64,000 bases of DNA, taken from contig CAVZRO010000006.1 of the NCBI GenBank assembly GCA_963777625.1, positions 248,001 to 312,000 on the forward strand, given 5' to 3'. The notes beneath the pieces were generated by a model. The model had not been told where the DNA came from, did not search any database, and saw only the letters and a program-made list of their open reading frames with translations. The DNA comes from DATDIC01 sp963777625. GTDB taxonomy: Bacteria; Pseudomonadota; Alphaproteobacteria; Acetobacterales; Acetobacteraceae. Made by a program: the position numbers and the translations under genes. Shown here in pieces: positions 1 through 9,306 of this stretch (position 1 is its first letter; every line of letters starts with the position of its first letter).

Positions 1-179
1 AACGCATCGTCCATTTTTACCTCGCCCAGACCGACCAGGTAGTCGGTCTCGGGCAACGCTACGTTCCACTCGGCGCTGCCCGCGCGCGCCAGCACAACAT
101 CGAAGCCGGCGGGTTCCACCTCTCGCATCACGTCGGTTGCATTCAGCGGATTTTCCGGCACAAGGATTCGTGGCGCCAT
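1..179 (-). CDS. Probable D-2-hydroxyacid dehydrogenase, N-terminal part only
   Basis: The gene runs off the left edge; only the first 59 or so codons are present. The start ATG at 179 is preceded by a GGAG ribosome site about 7 bases upstream. The protein begins MAPRILVPENPL and contains DYLVGLGEVKMDDA, which resembles the substrate-binding N-terminal half of D-isomer-specific 2-hydroxyacid dehydrogenases, where a short beta strand is followed by a 'which value is this' segment. The NAD-binding Rossmann region would lie outside the window. The assignment rests on overall resemblance, not on catalytic residues. Confidence 0.5.
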   Translation of the reverse strand, partial: MAPRILVPENPLNATDVMREVEPAGFDVVLARAGSAEWNVALPETDYLVGLGEVKMDDA

Positions 180-218
180 TGACGTTCTCCGATGATCGAA
201 GCCCGCAGGATAGGCGGG

Positions 219-1466
219 TCACCGCAGTCCCGGAAGCACGCCGATGCCCATCGCCTGCCGCATGAACAGCCGCTTGACCGGCGGCAGCCGGTGCACCGCC
301 GCAATGCCCAGTCCGCGCACCGCACGCAGCGCCGCGTGATCGTTGCTGAACAACCGGTCGAGTCCGTGCGTCATCGCCAACATTGCCAGATTGTCGGCGC
401 GGCGGCGGCGCTGATATCGGCTCAGCAAAGCGGCCGAGCCTGGATCGTCGCCGGCATGATGTGCCTCGATCAGCAGGTCTGACAGCGCGATCGCATCCCG
501 GAATCCGAGATTAAGCCCCTGCCCAGCAATCGGATGGATGCCGTGCGCCGCATCGCCCACCAGCGCGAGCCGCGTATCGATGTAGCGATGCGCCAGCATC
601 GCGGACAATCCATAGCTCCATCGCCGCCCGATCGGCCGTACCCAGCCGAGATGCGTGCCCAGCCGGCGCACTATCTCATCGCCGAAGCGCCGATCATCAA
701 GCGCCAGCATCCGTTCCGCGATGCGGCTATCTTCAGTCCACACGATCGCCGACACGTTGGCAGCTCCGCCCGCCTCGGCATCCGGACTGGCGCTCATCGG
801 CAATTGCGCGAACGGACCGGTGGGAAGGAAATGCTCCAATGCCGTATTGCGATGTGGCTCCTCATGGCTGATCGCAGAGACGATGCTGGTCTGCCGGTAC
901 GGCAACCGCGTCAGCGGAATACGGGCCGTATCACGGAGCGGAGAGTTTCTCCCCTCGGCGGCAATCACCAGGCGGCATCGCAGGGTCGGCCCCCCGGCAA
1001 TCCGCACGTGCACATCGGCGGGCGTTCGCTCTACCGAAGCCTCCGCCGGCGCGAACACCGACAATGCCGACAATTGCGGCAAGCGGGCGTTCAGCGCTCT
1101 GCGAAGACTCCGCGCCTCCACCATCCACCCGAATGGTCCTGCGTCCGCCCCCGCGTCATGATGATCGAAATGCAGGAACAGCCGCGAGGCAGGCTGCCCG
1201 ACACGGCCGTCGCTCACTCTGATGTCGAGAATTGGACAGGGTGGCTCCGGCAATATCGGCCACAGCCCGGCTGTATCCAGCAGGTCTCGCGACCCGGCGG
1301 CGATCGCATAGGCGCGGCCGTCGAATGCCGGATGCTCCATCGGCGGCAATGCGGCACGATCGACGACGGCTGTGGAAATGCCCGCCTGCGCCAGTCGGCA
1401 AGCCAGCGTCCCGCCTACGGGCCCGGCGCCGACCACGCAGATCTCGGCCTCGATCATGTCGTTCAT
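219..1466 (-). CDS. UbiH/UbiF/VisC/COQ6-type FAD-dependent hydroxylase
   Basis: This 415-residue protein is a flavoprotein monooxygenase of the family that hydroxylates the ring of ubiquinone precursors, using NAD(P)H and O2. An N-terminal dinucleotide-binding motif GAGPVGG sits at residues 13-19. The family signature GDAAHGIHPIAGQGLNLG is near residues 303-320 and binds the FAD ribityl/pyrophosphate. Length is typical of the family. Which ring position it acts on (UbiH, UbiF, UbiI, UbiL or UbiM) cannot be decided. It is transcribed away from cydD, which fits a role in respiration but proves no link. A second ATG lies three codons downstream of the chosen start. Confidence 0.85.
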   Translation of the reverse strand: MNDMIEAEICVVGAGPVGGTLACRLAQAGISTAVVDRAALPPMEHPAFDGRAYAIAAGSRDLLDTAGLWPILPEPPCPILDIRVSDGRVGQPASRLFLHFDHHDAGADAGPFGWMVEARSLRRALNARLPQLSALSVFAPAEASVERTPADVHVRIAGGPTLRCRLVIAAEGRNSPLRDTARIPLTRLPYRQTSIVSAISHEEPHRNTALEHFLPTGPFAQLPMSASPDAEAGGAANVSAIVWTEDSRIAERMLALDDRRFGDEIVRRLGTHLGWVRPIGRRWSYGLSAMLAHRYIDTRLALVGDAAHGIHPIAGQGLNLGFRDAIALSDLLIEAHHAGDDPGSAALLSRYQRRRRADNLAMLAMTHGLDRLFSNDHAALRAVRGLGIAAVHRLPPVKRLFMRQAMGIGVLPGLR

Positions 1467-1668
1467 TGCCGTGCCCCGCCCGATGACAAATGAACCAATA
1501 TCACGCCAGGTGGACGAGCACGCCCGCGGGAAGGGTCTGCCACTTCCCGACTACCGGGGAATTGCCCGGGTATGTGCTGCATCGAAGCGTATGCGTGACA
1601 TTCACGTCATGTTCCCGCCACGTTTCTGGGATGTCCAGAATAGTTACACCGTGAGCATTATCGTTCCC

Positions 1669-1683
1669 GAACAAAGATCGAAC
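1669..1683. promoter_or_regulatory. Possible LexA (SOS) box, GAAC-N7-GAAC
   Basis: The intergenic segment between the hydroxylase and cydD contains GAAC-AAAGATC-GAAC. This is the exact reverse complement of the direct-repeat LexA box GTTC-N7-GTTC described for Alphaproteobacteria. It lies about 90 bases before the cydD ATG. An exact eight-base match is expected once or twice by chance in 64 kb, so only the promoter position gives it weight. The rest of the gap (1467-1771) shows no gene. Confidence 0.25.
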
Positions 1684-1771
1684 AATAACAGGCCAGTGAC
1701 AGTCCAAATGGCCAAGTTTTAACGTCGGGACCGGTGTGACTGGCGGGGGAAGCTGGTCTAGGTCTGCCCGC

Positions 1772-3478
1772 ATGAGGAGAGCGACGCGGCGCGAGCGGGA
1801 TGCCGGTCCGAAGGCGGCAACCCGGGCTTGGCTGCGGCAGGAGACTCAGCGCGGCAGCCGTGCAGCCCGGCCGGTTGTGGCGCTCGGCTTGGCCGGCACG
1901 TTGGTTGCCGTCGGGCAGACCTATTGTATTGCCCGTGCACTTGCCGCCACGCTTACCGGTCATTCGCTTCCAATTCTGGCTTTGACAGCGTTTGCTCTGC
2001 TGGCGCTGGCTCGGGCAGCGCTGGCCTGGGCAGCGGAACTCCTGGCCGCGCGCGCCGGAGCCGTTGCCCGCCGACGATTGCGCAGTGAGGTGATGACGCG
2101 GCTGCTGCATGCCGGACCGGCCCTGCTGCGGCAGCGTCACTCGGGCGAATTGGCCGCGACGGTCGTTGACCGGGTCGAGGCGCTGGACGGACTCTACGGA
2201 CGATGGATCCCTGCCTCGGCGATGGCGATCGCCGGCCCTGTGGTGGTCGCCCTGGCCACCCTGGTAGCGGACCCGGTGGCGGCGCTGGTAATGGTGGTCT
2301 GCGGCGCACTGGTGCCGGTCGGGATGGCGGCCGCCGGAATCGGTGCGGCCACCGCGTCGCGGCGGCAGTTTCTGGCGCTCGCACGGCTGCAGGCCCGGTT
2401 CCTGGATCGGGTGCGCGGCATCGCCACGATCGTCTTGTACGGGCGCGCGGCGGACGAGGCCGGGGCGCTCGCACGGGCAGCCGACGAGCTTCGGCGGCGA
2501 ACGATGCGGGTGCTGCGAATGGCTTTCCTCTCCTCGGCGGTGCTCGACCTCGCCGCCGCGGCGGCGCTGATAATCCTGGCCCTCCGTTACGGGCTGCGGA
2601 TGCTGGATCAGCAGATGACCAGCCCGACGACAGCCCTGTTTGCGCTGCTGCTGGTGCCAGAGTTCTTTTCCCCGCTGCGTCTCTTCGCCGCCGCCTACCA
2701 GGACCGCCTGCACGCGACGGGTGCGGCGGACGAGTTGGTGAACCTGCCCCCATTGCCGCCGCCCGCGCCCCTCCGTGACGTACGCACCGTGGCGGCACGC
2801 GGCGTGACGGTGGCGTTCGAGGATGTCCATCTGACCTGGGACCCGGCGCGGCTGCCAGCACTCGATGGGCTCAGTTTCCGCATCCCGGCAGGTGAAACGC
2901 TGGTGCTGGCCGGCCCTTCCGGCGCCGGAAAATCGAGCGTGATCGAAATCCTGCTGGGATTTGTCCGTCCCGATAGCGGGCGCATTACGGTAAACGGAGC
3001 CGATATCACCGATCTTGTACCAGAGGCGCTGTCACGGCTGACCGCCTGGATCGGCCAGCGCCCGGTGCTGTTTGCCGGCAGCATCCGTGACAACATCCGG
3101 TTTGCCCAGCCCGAAGCCACCGATGATCAGGTGGAACAGGCAGCCCGGGCGGCGCGGGTGATGGAATTCGCGGCCGGCTTTCCGGACGGCCTCGATACAC
3201 CCGTGGGCGAAGGCGGCTACGGCCTGTCGGGCGGGCAGGCACAGCGGGTGGCGATCGCCCGCGCCTTCCTGAAGAACGCGCCGCTTCTGCTGCTGGACGA
3301 GCCTACCGCGCATCTCGACCCGGCCACCGAGGCGGATGTGCTGGAAAGCCTTCGGCGGCTGGCGCTGGGGCGCACGGTCATCCTGGCCAGCCATTCGTCC
3401 GCTGCGCATGAGTTTTCCGGGCGGCGGCTCGATCTGCGGGACGGCCGGGCGGTGCAACCGGCGCGGCTGCCGGCATGA
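1772..3478 (+). CDS. cydD: CydD, thiol reductant ABC exporter subunit
   Basis: This is one half of the heterodimeric CydDC exporter, an inner-membrane ABC transporter that moves cysteine/glutathione to the periplasm and is needed to assemble cytochrome bd. The N-terminal half is a six-helix membrane domain. The C-terminal half is an ATPase with Walker A GPSGAGKSS near residue 380, signature LSGGQAQRVAIARA near 485 and Walker B LLLLDEPTAHLD. A GTG start at 1736 with a GGGA motif is an alternative and would add 12 residues. The stop overlaps the cydC start by four bases, so the two are translationally coupled. The cydAB oxidase genes are not adjacent. Confidence 0.9.
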   Translation: MRRATRRERDAGPKAATRAWLRQETQRGSRAARPVVALGLAGTLVAVGQTYCIARALAATLTGHSLPILALTAFALLALARAALAWAAELLAARAGAVARRRLRSEVMTRLLHAGPALLRQRHSGELAATVVDRVEALDGLYGRWIPASAMAIAGPVVVALATLVADPVAALVMVVCGALVPVGMAAAGIGAATASRRQFLALARLQARFLDRVRGIATIVLYGRAADEAGALARAADELRRRTMRVLRMAFLSSAVLDLAAAAALIILALRYGLRMLDQQMTSPTTALFALLLVPEFFSPLRLFAAAYQDRLHATGAADELVNLPPLPPPAPLRDVRTVAARGVTVAFEDVHLTWDPARLPALDGLSFRIPAGETLVLAGPSGAGKSSVIEILLGFVRPDSGRITVNGADITDLVPEALSRLTAWIGQRPVLFAGSIRDNIRFAQPEATDDQVEQAARAARVMEFAAGFPDGLDTPVGEGGYGLSGGQAQRVAIARAFLKNAPLLLLDEPTAHLDPATEADVLESLRRLALGRTVILASHSSAAHEFSGRRLDLRDGRAVQPARLPA

Positions 3479-5103
3479 AAGACCTGCTGCGCGTCCTGCG
3501 GCTATGGCGTCGTCAGACCGGATGGCTGATTGGCGGACTGTTGGTGTCACTCGCGGCAGTGGCGGCCGGGGCAGCGGTGATGAGCCTCGCCGGGCACGTG
3601 ATCGGGGCAGCGGTCGCGCTCGGTGTGCTGGTTGCTCCTCTGGCGCTGGACGTCTCGGGCGCGGCCCGGGTGGTGCTGCGTTACGCCGAGCGGCTGGTGA
3701 CGCACAACGCCACGTTCCGTGCGCTGGCCGATCTGCGCGTTTGGTTCTTCCGCGGCCTGTCGCGCAGTGCGGCGGGAGGGCTGGGTTTCCGCCAGGCCGG
3801 TGACGTGCTGGCGCGCCTGGTGGGGGATGTGGAGGCGCTGGACGGGCTTTATCTGCGCATCCTGCTGCCGCTGGTCGGCGCTGTGTTGCTGCTGATCGGG
3901 CTGATCGTGCTGGTGCACTTCGAAAGCTGGCCTGCCGCCGTAGCGGTGGCGCTGCTGTTTGCACTGGCGGCGTTCGGCCTGCCATGGCTGGCGGCCCGCG
4001 CCGCTCTGGCCAGCGGCGCCCGGCTGGCAGCGGCGAGCGGGCGGCTTCGGATTGCCGCGGTAGATTCTCTGACCGGACTGCGTGAGGTGCGCGCCTTCGC
4101 CGCCGAGGGCCGCATGCTGGCGCTGGTGCAGAGCCGAGAAGGCGCACTCATGGCTGCGCAGCGCGAGCTGGTCCGGCGAACCGCGCTGGCCGGGGCGGCC
4201 GCCCTGCTGTGCGGGCAGGCCGCGATCCTGGTCGTGCTGATCGCTGCTGGAGCGAATCCAGTCGCCGCAGCGGCTGGGGTGTTTCTGGTGGTGGCGGCGT
4301 TCGAAATGGCGGGCGGCCTGCCGCGAGCGGGCGTGCTGGCAGGTCATGCAGCGGCGGCGGCGCGGCGCGTGTTAGAGGCGGCGGAGGCTCCAGCGCCAGT
4401 AGCGGACCCGGTGCAGCCGGCCATCGCGCCGGTACGGCGGGGACTGAACTTCGAGGCCGTGCATTTCCGTTGGCGCCCGGACGCGCCCCTGGTGTTCGAC
4501 GGGCTGACACTGGAGGTGCCAGAAGGCGCGCGGGTCGGGCTGCTGGGACCATCTGGATCGGGCAAATCGACGCTGGCGGCTCTGGCGCTGAAGCTGGCCG
4601 CTCCACAGCAGGGGCGGGTGATGCTGGGTGGCACCAACCTGGCGATGCTGACCGCCGAGGCGGTGCGGAAACGTATCGGCTGGCTGGGGCAGGCGACACA
4701 CCTGTTCGACGACACGATCCGCAATAACCTGCTGCTGGCCCGACCTGGGGCGGACGAGGCAGCGTTGTGGGCGGCCCTGGAGTCGGCGCGAGTCGGGGAC
4801 CTTGTGCGGTCTTTGCCGGATGGGCTGGAGACCTGGGTTGGCGAAGGTGGGGCACGGTTTTCTGGCGGCGAGGGGCGAAGGCTGGCGTTAGCGCGCGCGC
4901 TGCTGTCGCCCGCCCCGGTATTGATCCTGGACGAGCCCTGCGCCGGGTTGGATGGCGAAACAGAGCGAGCGTTCCTTACGACGCTGAATGAAGTGGCGGA
5001 GGGGCGGAGCATTATTCTTATCGCGCACCGGCTGACCGGTGTGGAGCGGCTGGACCGGATCTGGCGGTTGTCGGGTGGGCACGCGGTGGCGGCCGCGGGG
5101 TAG
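3475..5103 (+). CDS. cydC: CydC, thiol reductant ABC exporter subunit
   Basis: This is the partner of CydD in the same exporter, 542 residues. The membrane half is followed by an ATPase domain with Walker A GPSGSGKSTLAALAL near residue 355, signature FSGGEGRRLALARA near 461 and Walker B LILDEPCAGLD. The start ATG overlaps the cydD stop (ATGA), the usual arrangement for this pair. Tandem, related but non-identical half-transporters in the order D-C identify it as CydC rather than a generic exporter. Confidence 0.9.
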   Translation: MKDLLRVLRLWRRQTGWLIGGLLVSLAAVAAGAAVMSLAGHVIGAAVALGVLVAPLALDVSGAARVVLRYAERLVTHNATFRALADLRVWFFRGLSRSAAGGLGFRQAGDVLARLVGDVEALDGLYLRILLPLVGAVLLLIGLIVLVHFESWPAAVAVALLFALAAFGLPWLAARAALASGARLAAASGRLRIAAVDSLTGLREVRAFAAEGRMLALVQSREGALMAAQRELVRRTALAGAAALLCGQAAILVVLIAAGANPVAAAAGVFLVVAAFEMAGGLPRAGVLAGHAAAAARRVLEAAEAPAPVADPVQPAIAPVRRGLNFEAVHFRWRPDAPLVFDGLTLEVPEGARVGLLGPSGSGKSTLAALALKLAAPQQGRVMLGGTNLAMLTAEAVRKRIGWLGQATHLFDDTIRNNLLLARPGADEAALWAALESARVGDLVRSLPDGLETWVGEGGARFSGGEGRRLALARALLSPAPVLILDEPCAGLDGETERAFLTTLNEVAEGRSIILIAHRLTGVERLDRIWRLSGGHAVAAAG

Positions 5104-5634
5104 TTGAAAGCGCGGCGGGCTGGCGGCGGCGGACCTGCACGCGATCGAGGATGGTGTGCGGTCGCTGGAGGCGCAGAGGGCATCGCCGCGCTCATGCGGG
5201 CATTGCGCGCCACCTCGTCGCCGGTACTGGCGTCAACGTAGTTGCGCCGCGGCATCGGTACCCCCGAAACACCTGACACGGCAGGTAACACTAACAATGA
5301 TAATACCTGCGCAGCGGATGGCCGCTCGATCGCCCGCTGTTTTGGCCCCCAGCGCGGCATAGCGGGTCGGCCCGGGCGGCTCGGTTCCAGCCGTTGCGGC
5401 GTGCCCTTGCCCCGCCGCCAGACTGTATTCTATCGCGTTGGCAGTTCCTCCGTTCGGTGGTAAGGTTTTGTTACAGAAATCTCTCGGCGCCTCGGAGTTC
5501 CGATGCACTTATTGCTGGCCAGAAACGCGGGAAAGCCTGATACAGTCACCGCTCGGGATGTATCCCTGTGTCCCTCAGATAATCTCGGCCAGTCGGTGGC
5601 TGTCGCGGAAGTGTCATTTGTGAGAAGCTGAGCG
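5104..5634. other. Intergenic gap with no recognised gene
   Basis: These 530 bases between cydC and the AraC-type gene hold only short, unconvincing open frames. The first 100 bases after cydC keep a codon-like pattern on both strands (for example GLAAADLHAIEDGVRSLEAQ on the plus strand) without a start or a full domain, so a small gene remnant is possible. I see no terminator hairpin with a T tract. Confidence 0.4.
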
Positions 5635-6639
5635 ATGCCCGGCAGCACCATCCAGACATTCGCCAATCCTTATGATTACCAGGGCTCAGTCCGTGCAGCA
5701 GACCTGACGGTCGTTGTCGCCGCGCGCGGTGAATTCAAGGCCCAACTGACGCGGATCGATCTGCATCATCTCTGGATGCAGCGCAGTGAGATATCACTGC
5801 CTTCCGTCACCCATTCCTCAGTGCACAAGAACCGCGCGCCGATCCTCTTTCTTGCCGACGCCCAACAGATGCCGATGTCACACAGCGGCATCGAGATATC
5901 GCCCGGCGACATTGTGTTCAACTCCTCAGGTGCCGAACACCATCACCGCACTCCCGCGAATTGCCTCTGGGGTGCGATGTCGCTGACGCCGGAGGATCTC
6001 GCCACATACGGCCGCGCACTGGGCGGACGCGAGCTGACGGCACCTGCCGCGACGCGGGTGATACGCCCGCAGCCCGCCTTGATGTCGCGGCTGTTGAACC
6101 TGCATAAAGGGGCCGGTGATCTTGCCGCGACCGCTCCCGACACTCTTGCGCACCCCGAGGTTGCCAGAGCTCTGGAGCAGGCGATGGTGCGGGTGATGAT
6201 AGCCTGCCTGACGGATCCGGCGGCGGAGGAGAGTTATCGTTCCAATCGCCAGCGGCTGCCGGTGATGCGGCGGTTCGAACGGCTGCTCGGTTCACGGCAG
6301 GATCAGCCGCTTTACGTGACCGAGGTGTGTGCCGAGATCGGCGTTACCGACCGAACCCTCCGCCTGCATTGCCAGGAGCATCTGGGAATGAGCCCTCACC
6401 GTTATCTCTGGTTGCGTCGGATGAACCTGGCGCGACGCACCCTCGCCATGGCTGATGGATCGGCGAAGACGGTGACCGAGATCGCCAACGACCACGGTTT
6501 CGGTGAACTCGGACGGTTCGCGGTGAGCTATCGGCGGCTGTTCGGAAAATCACCGTCCGTGACGCTGCGTCGTCCGCCCGAGGATGGCCGGTTGCGCGGA
6601 ACGGCGCTGTCCGATCATCCATTTTCCGTTTCTGCATAG
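5635..6639 (+). CDS. AraC-family transcriptional regulator
   Basis: This 334-residue protein has a cupin-like sensing half (about residues 20-150) and a C-terminal pair of helix-turn-helix motifs (about 215-320). The segment LYVTEVCAEIGVTDRTLRLH marks the first helix-turn-helix, followed by GMSPHRYLWLRRMNLARRTL and a second motif around VTEIANDHGFGELGRFAVSY. Such proteins bind promoter DNA as monomers or dimers and usually activate. It lies 59 bases before the OmpA-like lipoprotein gene on the same strand. A frameshifted relative sits at 8335-9175. The ligand is unknown. Confidence 0.85.
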   Translation: MPGSTIQTFANPYDYQGSVRAADLTVVVAARGEFKAQLTRIDLHHLWMQRSEISLPSVTHSSVHKNRAPILFLADAQQMPMSHSGIEISPGDIVFNSSGAEHHHRTPANCLWGAMSLTPEDLATYGRALGGRELTAPAATRVIRPQPALMSRLLNLHKGAGDLAATAPDTLAHPEVARALEQAMVRVMIACLTDPAAEESYRSNRQRLPVMRRFERLLGSRQDQPLYVTEVCAEIGVTDRTLRLHCQEHLGMSPHRYLWLRRMNLARRTLAMADGSAKTVTEIANDHGFGELGRFAVSYRRLFGKSPSVTLRRPPEDGRLRGTALSDHPFSVSA

Positions 6640-6698
6640 GCGCGGGCATAGTCCCTCGGCAGTTTGAGGCTGCAAACCAAGGAAGGCGGGAAGCGACG

Positions 6699-7250
6699 AT
6701 GATCGGACGAAGAACTGCTGGTGTGATGGCGGCGCTGCTTCTCACCGGCTTGACGGCCGGATGCGTATCGACGCAGACATATGACGCGCTGGACAACGAC
6801 TACAATCAGTTGAGTCAACGCCTGTCGGCCGAGATCGGTCAGCAGCAGGTTCACATTACCCGCCTGCAGGGCGCGATAAAGATCGCCGTGAACAGCGAGC
6901 TGCTATTCCCGTCCGGAGGCTGGCAGATGCCGCCGCAGGCCGCGCAGACGATCGCCAAAATGGCCCCGGTGCTCGCCCCGATGCAGCAGACCAGGCTGGT
7001 GGTCACTGGGTATACCGATAGCACGCCGATCGGCCCGGACCTCCTCGCTCAAGGAGTCCAGAGCAATCAGCAGCTCTCGCTGATGCGGGCGCAGACGGTT
7101 GTAAATTACCTTATCTCCCAGGGCGTCCATCCAAGTCTGGTGTCGGCGCAAGGACTCGGTGACGCGAGCCCGGTTGCGTCAAACGATACGCCGCAAGGAC
7201 GAGCACAAAACCGCCGTGTCGAGATCACTCTAGCCGGCTCAGGAACCTGA
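6699..7250 (+). CDS. OmpA-family lipoprotein
   Basis: The 183-residue protein begins with a lipoprotein signal (LTGLTAGC, lipidated Cys22). After a short coiled linker it has an OmpA/MotB-type peptidoglycan-binding domain (about residues 60-180). The domain shows VVTGYTDSTPIG, a QLSLMRAQTVVNYLISQGV helix and the closing NRRVEITL. It probably anchors the outer membrane to peptidoglycan. The ATG at 6699 has a GGCGGGAAG ribosome site. It is followed after 38 bases by a predicted outer-membrane barrel, so the two may be co-expressed. Confidence 0.85.
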   Translation: MIGRRTAGVMAALLLTGLTAGCVSTQTYDALDNDYNQLSQRLSAEIGQQQVHITRLQGAIKIAVNSELLFPSGGWQMPPQAAQTIAKMAPVLAPMQQTRLVVTGYTDSTPIGPDLLAQGVQSNQQLSLMRAQTVVNYLISQGVHPSLVSAQGLGDASPVASNDTPQGRAQNRRVEITLAGSGT

Positions 7251-7288
7251 AACCGATTCACAACCGACCAATCTGACGGGGCCAATCG

Positions 7289-8164
7289 ATGCGCAGTTGG
7301 ACCATTATCGGTGCAACATTTGCCGTGCTGCTGATAGCTGGAACCTGGTCGCCGGTACGCGCCCAACAGCCGGCGAGCCAGGGGCTAGCCACCAGCCCGA
7401 CAGGTTGGGTATTCAATGTCGCGCCCTATCTCTGGCTGCCAAGGGTGAACACGACGTTGGACTATAATCTGCCGCCGGAACTCGGCGGCAGATTGCCGAC
7501 TGAGTTTTCGAATGGGCCTGGATCTTATCTGACCCACCTCAATTTCGCAGCGGCGGTTGCGGCGGATGCCCGGAACGGCCGGTTCTCGCTGTTGACGGAT
7601 TTCATGTACACGAACTTCAGTGCCACCAATAGCCATATCAGGTCGGTGGACTTCACCGGCCTGCCCTCCATTCCGATCTCGCGGTCGCTGGAGACCAGCA
7701 CCGGAACGACCTTCAAGGCGACGATCTGGACGCTCGCCGGCGGCTATTCCGTGTTGCAGGGCGATTGGGGCAACCTCGACGTGATCGCCGGGTTTCGCTT
7801 GCTGGCGGTGAACGCACGAACCAACTACAGCCTGGCACTGACATTGACCGGCCCTCGGGGCAACGGCGCGACTTTTGGCGGGATCGGCAGCGTTTCCGGT
7901 ACCCAGGACGTCTGGAACGGCATCGGCGGCCTCCGCGGTCGCATCCTGCTTGGCAATACCAAGTTCTTCATTCCTTATTACGTCGACATCGGTGCGGGGG
8001 GGTCGCAGCTCACCTGGCAGATTTCCTCCGGACTGGGATATCAGTTCCGCTGGGCGGCTTTATCGGCCACCTATCGCTATCTGTCGTTCGTGCAGGGCGG
8101 CAATGCTGTCGTGCGGCAAACGACAATGGGCGGCCCGATGCTGATGGCGAGCTTCAGCTTCTAG
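7289..8164 (+). CDS. Predicted outer-membrane beta-barrel protein
   Basis: The 291-residue protein has a signal peptide ending near SPVRAQQ (residue 26). Then comes a series of alternating amphipathic strands rich in aromatic and glycine residues, such as GWVFNVAPYLWLP near the start and GPMLMASFSF at the C-terminus. It ends in phenylalanine, as barrel proteins do. No enzymatic motif is visible. It resembles uncharacterised outer-membrane proteins of about 250-300 residues. It lies just downstream of the OmpA-like lipoprotein and upstream of the broken AraC gene. Confidence 0.65.
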   Translation: MRSWTIIGATFAVLLIAGTWSPVRAQQPASQGLATSPTGWVFNVAPYLWLPRVNTTLDYNLPPELGGRLPTEFSNGPGSYLTHLNFAAAVAADARNGRFSLLTDFMYTNFSATNSHIRSVDFTGLPSIPISRSLETSTGTTFKATIWTLAGGYSVLQGDWGNLDVIAGFRLLAVNARTNYSLALTLTGPRGNGATFGGIGSVSGTQDVWNGIGGLRGRILLGNTKFFIPYYVDIGAGGSQLTWQISSGLGYQFRWAALSATYRYLSFVQGGNAVVRQTTMGGPMLMASFSF

Positions 8165-8334
8165 CTCGGGCACTGAACCTCGCGACGCCCGGCGCGTGAG
8201 GATCACTGGCTACTCGACCCGGATGTTCGGATGATCGTGATTTCCGATCCTGCATAGCGGCGACCGTCACGCTTCCCCAGGCTGCAACGCTTTGAAGCGC
8301 GTCGTCGGTACGGCGCCCGAAAGCGAGTCAGCGA

Positions 8335-9175
8335 ATGCAACAAGGGCGCCGGATGGGAGGCTGCGGCTCGGCACTCTTCCGCGATCCCGGCGAGTACGAA
8401 GCGAACCTGCCGGGGAGTACGCGATTGTTGGTTGTGGAGGGCAGCGAGTTCTGCGCTCGCCTGACCTGGATGGACCTGACAGACCTGCACCTGCTCCGTG
8501 CGCGGGAGACAGTGCCTCGTATCGCGTATATCTCCCTGAGACCCGAATGGGTGTCGGTGGTCTTTCCAGCGCAGCGAACCTCGGCCCTGCTGTGCAGCGG
8601 TGTCCCGCTCCTGCTGGGCGACATGATCTGCCATGGGCCCGGCGAACGATTTCATCAGCGTACGACCAGCGCCACTTCGTGGGCGTCCATAGCCCTGAAC
8701 TTCTGACTCGCTGCGGGCGTATGGGAGGACGCTTGCGGGGTGCGACGTTGTGCCTGCACTTTTCGGGCAAATCCTGCGCCCGCTTCCAGCCGCGTGGCGG
8801 CGGCTGCTGCGGTTACACGCCGAAGCGACGCGGATCGCTGAATCGAGGCTGAGCCATGTCGGACACCCGGAAGTGGCCCGTGCGCTGGAGCAGGACCTGA
8901 TCTGGGCGCTGGTGTCCTGTCTGACGACAGCCGAGCCACGCGGCTATTCCGCAGCCACGTGCCGCCACAACAAGCTGTTGCTGCGGTTCGAAGAGGCGCT
9001 GACGGTTTCCCCGGGCCGGCCGCTACATGTGTCCGAGGTTTGCGAGGTGATCGGCGTGTCGGAGCGCACGCTGCGAGTCTGCTGTTTGCAGTTGCTTGGC
9101 ATGGGGCCCGGCCGGTATTTGCGCTTGCGTCGGCTCAAGCAGGCGAGCATGGCGTCAGAGTGCGCTGATCCTTAA
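8335..9175 (+). pseudogene. AraC-family regulator, frameshifted and C-terminally truncated
   Basis: Two adjacent frames together match the intact AraC-type protein at 5635. The first frame (8335-8706) gives the sensing half (DPGEYEANL to TSATSWASIALN). It ends at a TGA at 8704. One base away the next frame continues directly with DSLRAYGRTLAGCDVV, aligning with EDLATYGRALGG of the intact copy, and goes on to the first helix-turn-helix (LHVSEVCEVIGVSERTLRV). The second helix-turn-helix is missing: the frame closes at 9175 after LRLRRLKQASM. A single inserted base near 8700 plus loss of the end explains this. It is very probably non-functional. Confidence 0.75.
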
Positions 9176-9306
9176 GAATGTTATCGGCGAGAGAGGTGAA
9201 TTACCGGTTTTGCACAGCGTTCATTGGCCAAACCGCAATGCTGTGACCGACGCACCGAGGCTAAGCTGGAGAACGAAATCATGCGATCACACGGAAGGGG
9301 CGGCAC

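Noticed and set aside
1500..1735. tRNA or structured RNA between ubiH-type gene and cydD
   Set aside because: No cloverleaf or conserved T-arm could be drawn; only the LexA-like box stands out.
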